Below are positions 43,433 through 51,570 of a stretch of DNA of 64,000 nt, piece by piece. Origin of the DNA: Streptomyces katrae (GTDB lineage: Bacteria; Actinomycetota; Actinomycetes; Streptomycetales; Streptomycetaceae). The number at the start of each line of letters is the position of its first letter. Position 1 is the first letter of the stretch. A program made the translations under genes and the position numbers. Where the stretch lies: positions 124,001-188,000 of the forward strand of contig NZ_JNZY01000001.1 in assembly GCF_000717655.1 (NCBI RefSeq), written 5' to 3'. The notes below the pieces were generated by a model. The model was not told the DNA's origin, did no database searches, and saw only the letters and a list, made by a program, of their open reading frames with translations.

Positions 43433-45044
43433 GGATCTCCTCGAAGGCTCCGTCCAGCGATCCGTTGCCGCCGGTGGCGTCGAAGAGCCGACCGCCGGTC
43501 AGTTCGGTGATGTGGGCGAGCTCCTTGCGGTCCGAGTCCCCGAACAGCACCGCGAAGACCGGCGTGTGCTTCTGCGCGTCCGGCAGCCCGGCGTAGAAGG
43601 AGTCGAAGTCCTTCGCCTTGTCGCCGCTCTGCCCGTCCGTCATCAGCACGATCGAAGTGAACGCGTCCGCGTTGCCCTTCCCCAGGTGCTCGTACGCCGC
43701 CTTCAGACTGCCGTACACGGCCGTACCCCCCTGCGGCCGGAGCGATTTCACATCGCCCCGGATCGCATCCAGCGCGGGCCCCGGATTGCCCGGCTCGACG
43801 ACGTGCGTCAGCACCTCCTTCACCTTGTCGCCGAACGGCAGGAGCGTCACCTCCTCGCGGTCCCGGAACCGCTGCCCGGTCCCCGAACCGCCCGTGCCCG
43901 TCAGCTCGGTGAGCGCCGACCGCAGCCGCCCGATGCGGTCCTCCTCGGCCATGGAGCCCGAGGTGTCCAGGACGTACACCGTGCGCGAGGGCCGGCGCAG
44001 CTCGTTCTCGTACGAGGCCAGCAGTCCGTCGGCGACCGACCGGGTGCCCGGGAACGGCAGTTCCCTCCGCTTGTCCGCGTTCAGCCCTGCGGCAGGCTGC
44101 ACCCCGGCCGTGACCGGCCGGCGGAAGGTCTTCTCGGTGATCGCCTTCTGCGCCTCGGCGCCGCTCAGGTAGTCGGTCAGTGCCCGCCCCGACTCGCGGG
44201 CCCCGGCCGGGGCCGAGGTCAGCAGGGTCAGCGGGTAGTGGGCGGTGACCACGCCGTCGCGCGGCCGGATCACCGTCAGGCCGGTCTTCGCGTCCCGGTT
44301 CATGGACAGCAGCACGGACTCGTAGTTCACCAGCGCGTCCACGTCCCCGCGCTTCGCGTACGCGGTGGCCAGCCAGCCGGAGGAACCCGAGGTCAGCTTC
44401 TGCCCGGCGAAGAACTCCTTCAGCTTCGGCCGGGCCGTCTTCACGTCCTCCTCGGTCAGCGCCGCCTGCGCGCCCGACAGCCCGGAGGCCACCGAGACCA
44501 GCGCGGAGAAACCGGAGTTGGAGCGCACCGGGTCGGTCATCCCGTACGACAGCTTCCCGGCGGCGACGGCCTCGTGCACCGCCGACCAGGTGACGTCCTC
44601 CGGCTTCCAGCCGAGCCGGGCCAGCGCGTCCGCCCGGACGCCGAGCGCGACCGGCGAGGACATCACCGGGGTCTCGCTGCTGAGCTTCCCGGCGGTCTCG
44701 GGGCGCAGCCGCAGATAGTCGTTGGAGGAAAGCCAGATCGCGTCGTACTTGCCGTCGGCCTTGCCCGAGGCGACCTGCTCGGCCGCATCCAGGGTGCCGG
44801 ACCAGGTCAGCTCGACGGTGACCCCGGTGGCGGCCTTCGCGGCCTTCAGCACCGGCTCCATGTCGGCCAGTTCGCTGGAGGCCAGCACCCGCAGCTTGCC
44901 CTCCTGGTACCTCGACCGGCTGGGCTTCGCCGGATCCGGATCGTCGGAGGTGCAGGCCGAGGCCCCCAGCAGGGTCGCGGCCAGCGCGACCGCCGCCGCA
45001 AGCCGTCTGCGCACCGAAGCGGTACGGACGCCACGGACGGTCAT
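43419..45044 (-). CDS. Lipoprotein with substrate-binding and von Willebrand A domains
   Basis: A 541-residue lipoprotein (ATG 45044; lipobox LLGASAC). Residues ~45-330 form an extracellular substrate-binding-like domain (LRVLASSELADMEPVLKAAKAATGVTVELTW). Residues ~355-540 form a VWA domain with the full metal-ion adhesion site: DTSGS, the Thr of PQGGTAVYGSL, and Asp in LMTDGQ. The start overlaps the TelA stop (ATGA). No ABC permease or ATPase lies nearby, so binding rather than transport is likely. It is expected on the outer face of the membrane. Confidence 0.85.
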   Translation of the reverse strand: MTVRGVRTASVRRRLAAAVALAATLLGASACTSDDPDPAKPSRSRYQEGKLRVLASSELADMEPVLKAAKAATGVTVELTWSGTLDAAEQVASGKADGKYDAIWLSSNDYLRLRPETAGKLSSETPVMSSPVALGVRADALARLGWKPEDVTWSAVHEAVAAGKLSYGMTDPVRSNSGFSALVSVASGLSGAQAALTEEDVKTARPKLKEFFAGQKLTSGSSGWLATAYAKRGDVDALVNYESVLLSMNRDAKTGLTVIRPRDGVVTAHYPLTLLTSAPAGARESGRALTDYLSGAEAQKAITEKTFRRPVTAGVQPAAGLNADKRRELPFPGTRSVADGLLASYENELRRPSRTVYVLDTSGSMAEEDRIGRLRSALTELTGTGGSGTGQRFRDREEVTLLPFGDKVKEVLTHVVEPGNPGPALDAIRGDVKSLRPQGGTAVYGSLKAAYEHLGKGNADAFTSIVLMTDGQSGDKAKDFDSFYAGLPDAQKHTPVFAVLFGDSDRKELAHITELTGGRLFDATGGNGSLDGAFEEIRGYQ

Positions 45045-46228
45045 CGGTCCCCGCCTTCCAGGGCGCCGGAGGTACGCGTACGGGCCAGGTAGGCCGACGC
45101 GGTCTGCAGTTCCCCGGTCAGGGACTCGACGGTGGCGGCCATGTTCTCGGTGGCCTGCACCTTGAACGTGTCGATCGCGTCCAGCGTCCGGTAGATCTGC
45201 GCGAAGGCCGTACGCAGCGTCTCCGCGCCGACCGCCGGGTCGGCGGCGATCCGCTGGATCTCCCCGCTCTGCGTGGACAGCATCTCCGCGTTCCCGCGGA
45301 TCAGGTCCTCGGTGGTCGTACGCAACGTGTTGACCTGCTCGATCACCCTGCGCTGGTGGTCGAGGGCCGAAGCCAGCATCACGGCGATCCGCAGCGCGGA
45401 CACGGTGGTGGTGGCGGCCCGGTCGACGCCCTTGATCAGCTCGTCGTTGTTGCGCCGGACCACGTCCATCGCCAGGTAGCCCTGCGCGCACACCGCCAGC
45501 TGCGTCAGCAGGTCCTGGTGCTTCTGCCGGACCGGGAAGAGCAGGTCGGCGCGCATCGTGTCGGCCGCCTGAGGGTCGCTGTGCTCGGCCTCGGTGATCC
45601 GCTGCCCGACCGCCGTGTCGAGGGCCTCGGTGAGGACGGCGTACTCCTGCAGCTTGCCCATGGTCTCCCACAGGCGGGCCCGCTCGGTGTGCAGGGCCGC
45701 GTTGTCGCGGCGCAGCTCGTCCTGGCCGCCGCGCAGCGCGCCCACGATCTTGTTGAGGGTGGCCTGCGACGAGGCGTACTTGGCCACGTGGTCGCGGAAC
45801 TTGTTGCCGCCGGGCAGCTTCGCGAGGAGCGCCTTGACGCCCTTGGCGGGCGTGTCCCGCGGGTCGAGGTCCTCCACGGTGCGGCGCAGCTCGACCAGGG
45901 AGCCCGCGACGCGGGCCTGGGCGTCGCCGCCCCCGTCGGAGCCGAGGGAGCGTACGGCCCGCTCGAGCATCCGGTTGGACTGCTGGGCGGCGCTGCGGAT
46001 GTCGGCGGCGCCGAGCCCGGAGATCTCGCCGATGCGGCTCGCGAACTCGGGGGAGCGGGGGTCGATCCCGGCGAGCGAGCCGACGTACTCCCCGGCCCGG
46101 CGGGCCATCTCCTCGCGCACCCCGTCCTGGAGCGGTACGAGGCCCGAAGCCTGCTCCCGCTTGACGGGGGCGACGGGCTCGGGGGCGGTGAGGACGAGCG
46201 GGCCGTCCTCCGGTGGTGTCAGAGTCAT
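45041..46228 (-). CDS. TelA/KlaA-family toxic anion resistance protein
   Basis: A 395-residue, almost wholly helical cytosolic protein matching the TelA/YaaN family (PLQDGVREEMARRAGEYVGSLAGIDPRSPEF near the start; DRAATTTVSALRIAVMLASALDHQRRVIEQVNTLRTTTEDLI near the end). Members are tied to tellurite and envelope stress, and the biochemical role is unknown. It is sandwiched in an operon between two substrate-binding-like proteins, 13 bp after the first and overlapping the second by four bases. Confidence 0.88.
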   Translation of the reverse strand: MTLTPPEDGPLVLTAPEPVAPVKREQASGLVPLQDGVREEMARRAGEYVGSLAGIDPRSPEFASRIGEISGLGAADIRSAAQQSNRMLERAVRSLGSDGGGDAQARVAGSLVELRRTVEDLDPRDTPAKGVKALLAKLPGGNKFRDHVAKYASSQATLNKIVGALRGGQDELRRDNAALHTERARLWETMGKLQEYAVLTEALDTAVGQRITEAEHSDPQAADTMRADLLFPVRQKHQDLLTQLAVCAQGYLAMDVVRRNNDELIKGVDRAATTTVSALRIAVMLASALDHQRRVIEQVNTLRTTTEDLIRGNAEMLSTQSGEIQRIAADPAVGAETLRTAFAQIYRTLDAIDTFKVQATENMAATVESLTGELQTASAYLARTRTSGALEGGDR

Positions 46229-46241
46229 GTACGTAGCCCCC

Positions 46242-47345
46242 CTAGCCCTTGGCGCGCGCGGCCAGCGCCATCAGGATCTTGACGGTCGGTGCGCTGACCT
46301 GGCGGATGCCGGCCAGCTCCGGGTTGAGGTACGCGGCGTGTGCGGCGGTGGCCGCGGTGAACTCGGGCACGCCGTTCTGCGGCCGGAACCCGTGCCGGAC
46401 GGCCAGCTCGCGCAGCTTCGGGTCGGTGGCGAGGAGGGCGCCGAGCTCCTTGGCGTTCTCGCTGATCGGCACGAAGGTGTGCGGGGAGTTGACCGTGGTG
46501 TCCGGGTAGAGCACCACCATGTCCCCCGGAACCGGATTCTGCTGGAGCAGGGAGGCCACCTGGGACTCGTACGCGAGGATGAGCGGTTCGCCGCTGCCGG
46601 AGATGAAGGCCCGGAAGGGGTCGTCGGTGCTCGGCTCCAGGGCGCCCTGGACGGAGATCAGCTTCTGCATCAGGGGCGCGGTGCGGTCGATGCCTGCCTG
46701 GTCGGAGACCACGTTGTTGCCGTTGGCGACGTTCGAGGTGGCGGCCAGGAAGAGCGCGCCGGAGTTGGACGTCGCGGGGTCGGTGGTCTTGATGAACACG
46801 GTGCCGGTCAGCTCCGCGTGGGCGGCGGAGCCGGACAGCTGCTGCCAGCTGCGCTTCTCGTCGGCGGCCTTGAGGTAGGGGCCCATGAGGAGGGTCCCGG
46901 AGTTCTTGCCGGTCATCTTGGCGAGGTGGTTGTCGGCGAGCACCTTGGCGGCGTTGGAGCGGGCGATGACGACGAGCGGCGAGAAGAAGGGCTTGGTGGT
47001 CTGGGCTCCCTTGACGCCGGCCGCGGCCTCGATCTCCGGGGCGGGTTCGCTGCTGCTGGGGAAGGCGAAGTCGAAGTGCCTGAGGGCGAGTTGGTCCATG
47101 GCCCAGGAGCCGGACGTTTCGGTCTTCACGGTGTAGCCCCTGTCGGCCAGGGCTTTGACGACGTCGGGATCGCGGAAGTATTCGGACTTCTCGGATCCGA
47201 TGACGCCTTTCACGGTCTTCGTTGCCGTGCGCGGGGTCTTGTCTCCTCCGGCGAGGGCGACGGCGACCACGCCGCCGAGGAGGAGGACCGCCAGGGCGAT
47301 TCCTAGGATGCGTCTCACGGGTGCAGCGTGCTCGCGGAAACCCAC
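46242..47345 (-). CDS. Membrane-anchored substrate-binding-like protein of the TelA operon
   Basis: A 367-residue protein with an N-terminal helix (ILGIALAVLLLGGVVAVALAGG) lacking a lipobox Cys, so probably membrane-anchored. It is followed by a periplasmic-binding-like fold (SEYFRDPDVVKALADRGYTVKTETSGSWAMDQL). GTG 47345 is taken; GTG 47315 (VRRILGIA) is a credible shorter start. It is the first gene of the four-gene operon. There is no transporter nearby. The ligand is unknown. Confidence 0.78.
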   Translation of the reverse strand: MGFREHAAPVRRILGIALAVLLLGGVVAVALAGGDKTPRTATKTVKGVIGSEKSEYFRDPDVVKALADRGYTVKTETSGSWAMDQLALRHFDFAFPSSSEPAPEIEAAAGVKGAQTTKPFFSPLVVIARSNAAKVLADNHLAKMTGKNSGTLLMGPYLKAADEKRSWQQLSGSAAHAELTGTVFIKTTDPATSNSGALFLAATSNVANGNNVVSDQAGIDRTAPLMQKLISVQGALEPSTDDPFRAFISGSGEPLILAYESQVASLLQQNPVPGDMVVLYPDTTVNSPHTFVPISENAKELGALLATDPKLRELAVRHGFRPQNGVPEFTAATAAHAAYLNPELAGIRQVSAPTVKILMALAARAKG

Positions 47346-47455
47346 ATTCCGCGCGAAGTTGAGTGAACGCCAGGTGGCCAGGCGGTCCCACTTCGAAATG
47401 CTGTGTGGATCGGCCGGTGCTGGCAGGCGGGGCGGCAGGCCGGGAGGATCGTCCC

Positions 47456-47896
47456 ATGGGCGTGAGCGCGTTGAAGTGGCAGGGCTGGGCGGTCGGCCTG
47501 ATGGTCGTGGCCGGTCTGCTGGTGTTCGCCCCGCTGGGCCTGTACGTCTGGGCCAGCGGCGAGCCGGGCGCGGCGCCGCCGCGACCGGCGGTGGAGGACG
47601 TACGGGTCACCGGCTGCCGGATCGACCCGGGCAGCCGCCGTGTGGTGGCGACGGTGGAGGTGACGGGCCGCCCCGAGGGCACGGGCGCGTACGTGGTCAC
47701 GGTCGAGTTCCGCGAAAAGGCCGCCCCGGACCCGGCCACCCGCTCCGCCCAGGCCCTGGTCAAGGTCCCGGGCGTAGCCCCGGCCGTCACGGAACACGCC
47801 GAAGTCCTGGGCCCCCTCTGGCCCCCGGCAACAACCCCCTGGTGCGGAGTCGCCGCCGCGGACTTCACCCCATGGAGCCCCGTCGGCGTCCTCTGA
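47456..47896 (+). CDS. Small single-pass membrane protein, hypothetical
   Basis: A 146-residue protein from ATG 47456 with GGGAGG eight bases upstream. One N-terminal helix (WAVGLMVVAGLLVFAPLGLYVWAS) precedes an extracytoplasmic beta-sandwich-like domain (VRVTGCRIDPGSRRVVATVEVTGRPEGTGAYVVTVEF), a pattern seen in proteins with FxLYD-like domains. No function can be assigned. It is divergent from the TelA operon, so the 110-bp spacer may hold a shared control region. Confidence 0.7.
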   Translation: MGVSALKWQGWAVGLMVVAGLLVFAPLGLYVWASGEPGAAPPRPAVEDVRVTGCRIDPGSRRVVATVEVTGRPEGTGAYVVTVEFREKAAPDPATRSAQALVKVPGVAPAVTEHAEVLGPLWPPATTPWCGVAAADFTPWSPVGVL

Positions 47897-47945
47897 CCCC
47901 GCCGGCGTTTGAGGCGCGGGTCCGGGCATAGTCCGGGGAGCGGTG
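47897..47945. repeat. Streptomyces-type dispersed intergenic repeat remnant
   Basis: CCGCCGGCGTTTGAGGCGCG followed by GGTCCGGG resembles a sequence I remember as scattered many times in Streptomyces intergenic regions (CCGGCGTTTGAGG core). Here it directly follows a stop codon. Identification is from memory. Confidence 0.5.
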
Positions 47946-48060
47946 GAAGGGCGGGTGGGGCACGAGCCCCGCGCAGCGGCACACCGGACACGGCCCCGAG
48001 GGGCCGGCCCGGCCATACCCCGGCCCGGCCAGGGCGGTGGCGCCCGGTCCGGAGCCTCCG

Positions 48061-48079
48061 CGGCCCCGGACCGGGGCCG
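48061..48079. terminator. Short hairpin between convergent hypothetical genes
   Basis: CGGCCCCGG-a-CCGGGGCCG is a perfect inverted repeat (effective stem 7 bp with a 5-base loop) two bases from the stop of the minus-strand gene. It probably ends both transcripts. Confidence 0.55.
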
Positions 48080-48080
48080 A

Positions 48081-48500
48081 TCAGAGGCTGCCGGCCAGGT
48101 TCTGCGAGGCCAGGGCGGCGGCGTGCGCGTCCATGCGCTCGGCGGCGAGGATCGCGACGGTGGTGTCGGCGCGGGACGCGGCGACGACCAGCGCGCGGCC
48201 GGCGAGGTCATGGGCCCGCCGGTGCAGGGCGGTGAGCTCGGCGGCCCCGGCGATGTCGGCGCGCGGCGCCCGCGTGGGCTCCGCGCCGCCCCGCAGCCGG
48301 GTCACCTGGGCGGCGATACGGGCGGCTGCGCCGTCGAGGCCGAGCTCGTCGGTGACGGTCAGCAGGGCCGCCAGGTGCCCGGCGAGCTGGGTGTCCAGAG
48401 CTTCGGCGCGGCTGCTGTGCGGATAGCCGCCGGCGTGGGCGTCGGAATGGCGGCCGCCCAGACGGTGGACGACCGGCTTCGTGCGGATCGGCTCGTACAT
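48081..48500 (-). CDS. Conserved hypothetical helical protein
   Basis: A 139-residue, Ala/His/Arg-rich, largely helical cytosolic protein (ATG 48500 behind GGAGGCC). The C-terminal half has regular helices (LVVAASRADTTVAILAAERMDAHAAALA). There is no signal peptide, metal motif or family that I recognise. It lies upstream of a possible hairpin and downstream (same strand) of the aminotransferase gene, separated by 100 bp. Confidence 0.65.
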   Translation of the reverse strand: MYEPIRTKPVVHRLGGRHSDAHAGGYPHSSRAEALDTQLAGHLAALLTVTDELGLDGAAARIAAQVTRLRGGAEPTRAPRADIAGAAELTALHRRAHDLAGRALVVAASRADTTVAILAAERMDAHAAALASQNLAGSL

Positions 48501-48600
48501 GAGGGGGCCTCCTGCGTGGTCAGGAGGCCATCCTACATTGGATCCGTTCTAAAGTTGTGCTCGATCCGGTATCGAGTGCCTCGTGCCTGGCGAGCCCTCC

Positions 48601-49812
48601 CTAGGGCTGGCCGTATCCGTCGAGGAACTTGCCGATCCGCGTCACGGCGTCCGCCAGGTCCTTGGGGTTCGGCAGCGTCACGATGCGGAAGTGGTCGGGC
48701 TCGGGCCAGTTGAAGCCCGTACCGTGCACCACCATGATCTTCTCGGCCCGCAGCAGGTCGAGGACCAGCTGGCGGTCGTCCTTGATCTTGTAGACGGCCG
48801 GGTCGAGCTTCGGGAAGAGGTACAGCGCGCCCTTGGGCTTCACGCAGGTGATGCCGGGGATCTGCGTCAGCAGGTCGTACGCCGTATCGCGCTGCTCCAG
48901 CAGCCGCCCGCCCGGGAGGACGAGGTCCGTGATCGACTGCCGGCCGCCGAGGGCGGTCGCGACGGCGTGCTGCGAGGGCATGTTCGCGCACAGCCGCATG
49001 TTGGCCAGGATCGTCAGGCCCTCGATGTACGACGCGGCGTGCTTCTTGGGGCCGCAGACCGCCATCCAGCCGGACCGGTAGCCGGCGACGCGGTAGTTCT
49101 TGGAGAGCCCGTTGAAGGTGAGCGTCAGCAGGTCCGGGGCGATCGCGGCGGTGTTCGTGTGCGTGGCGCCGTCGTAGAGGATCCGGTCGTAGATCTCGTC
49201 GGAGCAGACGATCAGGTTGTGGCGGCGTGCGATGTCCGTGAGGCCGCGCAGCATTTCGTCGTCGTAGACGGCGCCGGTCGGGTTGTTCGGGTTGATGATC
49301 ACCATCGCGCGGGTGCGGTCGGTGATCTTGCGCTCGATGTCGGCGAGGTCGGGCATCCAGTCGGACTGCTCGTCGCAGCGGTAGTGCACGGCGGTGCCGC
49401 CGGCCAGCGACACGGAGGCGGTCCACAGCGGATAGTCCGGTGCCGGGACGAGCACCTCGTCGCCGTCGTCGAGCAGCGCCTGCATCGACATCTGGATCAG
49501 CTCGGAGACGCCGTTGCCGAGGTAGATGTCCTCGACGTCCAGCTCGATGCCCTTGGTCTGGTAGTGCTGCATGACCGCGCGGCGCGCGGAGAGCAGCCCC
49601 TTCGCGTCCCCGTACCCGTGGGCGTTGCCCAGGTTGCGGAGCATGTCCTCAAGGATCTCCGGCGGGCACTCGAAGCCGAAGGCCGCGGGGTTGCCGGTGT
49701 TGAGCTTGAGGATGCGATGACCTGCTGCTTCGAGCCGCATGGCCTCTTCGAGGACGGGGCCGCGGATCTCGTAGCAGACATTGGCGAGTTTCGTTGACTG
49801 GATCACCTGCAT
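48601..49812 (-). CDS. PLP-dependent aminotransferase, AlaA type
   Basis: Class I/II aminotransferase of 403 residues. The PLP lysine is Lys238 in TFNGLSKNYRVAGYRSGW; NPNNPTGAVY, SDEIYDRILYDG and FRIVTLPNP match the alanine/valine-type aminotransferases AlaA (YfbQ) of enteric bacteria. It most likely makes alanine from pyruvate and glutamate. The start is ATG 49812 (MQVIQSTKLANVCYEIRGP), the standard opening of the family. Confidence 0.9.
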   Translation of the reverse strand: MQVIQSTKLANVCYEIRGPVLEEAMRLEAAGHRILKLNTGNPAAFGFECPPEILEDMLRNLGNAHGYGDAKGLLSARRAVMQHYQTKGIELDVEDIYLGNGVSELIQMSMQALLDDGDEVLVPAPDYPLWTASVSLAGGTAVHYRCDEQSDWMPDLADIERKITDRTRAMVIINPNNPTGAVYDDEMLRGLTDIARRHNLIVCSDEIYDRILYDGATHTNTAAIAPDLLTLTFNGLSKNYRVAGYRSGWMAVCGPKKHAASYIEGLTILANMRLCANMPSQHAVATALGGRQSITDLVLPGGRLLEQRDTAYDLLTQIPGITCVKPKGALYLFPKLDPAVYKIKDDRQLVLDLLRAEKIMVVHGTGFNWPEPDHFRIVTLPNPKDLADAVTRIGKFLDGYGQP

Positions 49813-50122
49813 GACGGGAGCTTACGGGCCGTACGGGCGCTCCGCCGAGGTATTCGGTGCGGGATCAGAGGAGCGATATGTCCCGTTTCGCATGATGGGA
49901 CGGTGGCGGCCCGATCCACCCTTGGAAACGGCGGCACCACGGCGCTCCCGCCTGCGGAATCGGTGGGGGCCGCGAGCGGGCGGGCGGCGGTGTTGCGCTC
50001 GTCACGCTCGTCGCTTCGGGCGCGCGTACGGGGCTCGAACAGGGCCGGGGCCCCCGGGCGCCGCCGGCGTACCGATGTCAGTGACCGCCCGTACCGTGGT
50101 GGGTGGGGGAAAGGGGCGGAAC
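49813..50122. other. Gene-free spacer with a dyad, between aminotransferase and macro-domain genes
   Basis: 310 bp. A dyad GTCCC-N12-GGGAC lies at 49880-49901, close to the aminotransferase start, in an AT-richer stretch (GATATGTCCCGTTTCGCATGA), and may be a promoter/operator. The rest is GC-rich and shows no convincing gene; an open frame extending the macro-domain protein upstream to 49781 has poor start support. Confidence 0.4.
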
Positions 50123-50599
50123 ATGGAACATCTGCGCACCATCGCGGGGGACGCGACCAGCCCGCAGGCCAAGGGGCCGAAGATCATCGCGCACGTCTGC
50201 AACGACATCGGCGGCTGGGGCAAGGGCTTCGTGGTGGCGCTCTCGAAGCGCTGGCCCGAGCCCGAGAAGGCGTACCGGGCCTGGCACCGGGGCCGCAGCG
50301 GGAACGACTTCGGGCTGGGTGCGGTCCGGCTGGTCCAGGTGGAGCCGGACGTCTGGGTGGCCAACATGGTCGGCCAGCGCGGCATACGCACGGGCAGCGG
50401 CGGCCCCCCGATCCGCTACGACGCGGTGGAGCGCTGCCTGGCGGCGCTCGCCGGGCACGCGCTCGAACGGGAGGCCTCGGTCCACATGCCCCGCATAGGC
50501 TGCGGCCTCGCCGGCGGCAAGTGGGCCCGCATCGAACCGCTGATCACCCGGGCCCTGTCCGCGCGGGACGTGCCCGTGACGGTCTATGACCACGAGTGA
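50123..50599 (+). CDS. Macro-domain protein (ADP-ribose binding/hydrolysis)
   Basis: A 158-residue stand-alone macro domain starting at ATG 50123 (MEHLRTIAGDATSPQAKGPKIIAHVCND). The substrate loops IAHVCNDIGGWGKGFVVALSKRWP and HMPRIGCGLAGGKW match the Poa1/TARG-like group, which removes ADP-ribose from phosphate, nucleic acid or glutamate. The target here is not readable. It is a single gene. A longer frame from 49781 is unlikely. Confidence 0.85.
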   Translation: MEHLRTIAGDATSPQAKGPKIIAHVCNDIGGWGKGFVVALSKRWPEPEKAYRAWHRGRSGNDFGLGAVRLVQVEPDVWVANMVGQRGIRTGSGGPPIRYDAVERCLAALAGHALEREASVHMPRIGCGLAGGKWARIEPLITRALSARDVPVTVYDHE

Positions 50600-50658
50600 G
50601 CGCGGACCGGCCGCCGGGCCGGCCGGTCCGATGCGGGGCGTGATCCGTACGGACGGCC

Positions 50659-51135
50659 TCAGGCGCAGCGGCCGGGGGCCGGCTCCAGGATGACCAGCGG
50701 GATCTCCCGGGGAGCCGCCGCCGTCCGGTAGTCGTCGAACAGGGGCCACAGGGCCGTCATGGCGGGCCAGTAGACGTCCCGCTCGACCGGGCAGGCCGTA
50801 CGGGCCGTGGCCTGGAAGACGGCCGGGCCGACCTGGAGGCGGACCTCCGGGTGGGCGGCCAGGTTCCGGTACCAGGCCGGGTGCTCCGGGGCGCCCCAGT
50901 CCGCGGCGAGCACGATGTGGCGGCCCGCGTCCTCGACGTAGATCAGCGGGGTCCGGGCGGTCCGGCCCGTGGTGCGGCCGACCGTGGTGAGCAGGAGCGT
51001 GGGGACCCCGTGCCACAGATGGCCGTCGAGTCCGCCGGTCGTCACGTACTCCCGTACGTGCTCCCGGACGTGATCCCGTTCGCGCCCCGGCTTCGGGTCG
51101 GTGGGGTGGTCCCAGTCGATGGTGATCGTCTGCAT
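50659..51135 (-). CDS. Deazaflavin (F420)-dependent nitroreductase-family protein
   Basis: A 158-residue Ddn-like split beta-barrel protein (DUF385). Recognised by LLLTTVGRTTGRTARTPLIYVEDAGRHIVLAADWGAPEHPAWYRNLAAHPEV, the F420-binding signature of this actinobacterial family. It probably reduces an unknown substrate with F420H2. The start is ATG 51135. Confidence 0.9.
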   Translation of the reverse strand: MQTITIDWDHPTDPKPGRERDHVREHVREYVTTGGLDGHLWHGVPTLLLTTVGRTTGRTARTPLIYVEDAGRHIVLAADWGAPEHPAWYRNLAAHPEVRLQVGPAVFQATARTACPVERDVYWPAMTALWPLFDDYRTAAAPREIPLVILEPAPGRCA

Positions 51136-51297
51136 GGCGGTGCCTCCGAGTCAGGGCCCCCGCGAGGCTTAACGATCCTTCATCGATTCTGGATGCGGTC
51201 GGCCTCGGGCCGGCGCAGCCGACGTGTGGCCCCGGTCCGGGAGTGCGGCCCCCGGACCGGGGCCACCAGCAGCTTTCGTGCCGCGCTACCGTCCGCG

Positions 51298-51483
51298 CTA
51301 CGGGAGGTAGCGCTCGATGACCGCCGGGCCCTCCTTCTCGATCAGCTGGCGCGCCTTCTCGAGCCGCTCCGGAGTCGGCTCCATGCCTTGCACCATCACG
51401 AGGTCCTCGGGGTCGTACGGCCGTTCCCCGCCGCTGAAGAGCTTGGCCGGCCGCTTGGGCTGCTGGTCCGATTCACTGTCCAT
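51298..51483 (-). CDS. Small conserved hypothetical protein
   Basis: A 61-residue cytosolic protein (ATG 51483 with GGAGG upstream): a charged N-terminus (MDSESDQQPKRPAKLFSGGERPYDPEDLVMVQG), then one helix-hairpin (TPERLEKARQLIEKEGPAVIERYLP). Its ribosome site and coding bias support a real gene. No function is known. The gap between it and the upstream F420 gene (162 bp) shows nothing. Confidence 0.65.
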   Translation of the reverse strand: MDSESDQQPKRPAKLFSGGERPYDPEDLVMVQGMEPTPERLEKARQLIEKEGPAVIERYLP

Positions 51484-51570
51484 CGGTTACCTCCTCGGAA
51501 TGTCCCCCGATCCCCTACATCCTCCGGCGGCATCGCCATGAACGCACCTGCAGGGCACCGGCCCGCGCCG

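Noticed and set aside
43389..45092. Long plus-strand frame opposite the SBP-VWA gene
   Set aside because: Shadow of the minus-strand lipoprotein gene; lacks motifs and a start site.
51000..51080. Repeated CGTACGTG/CGTGATCC-like motifs as an operator array
   Set aside because: They lie inside the F420-dependent reductase gene and encode its REHVREHVREYV helix, so they reflect protein repeats.
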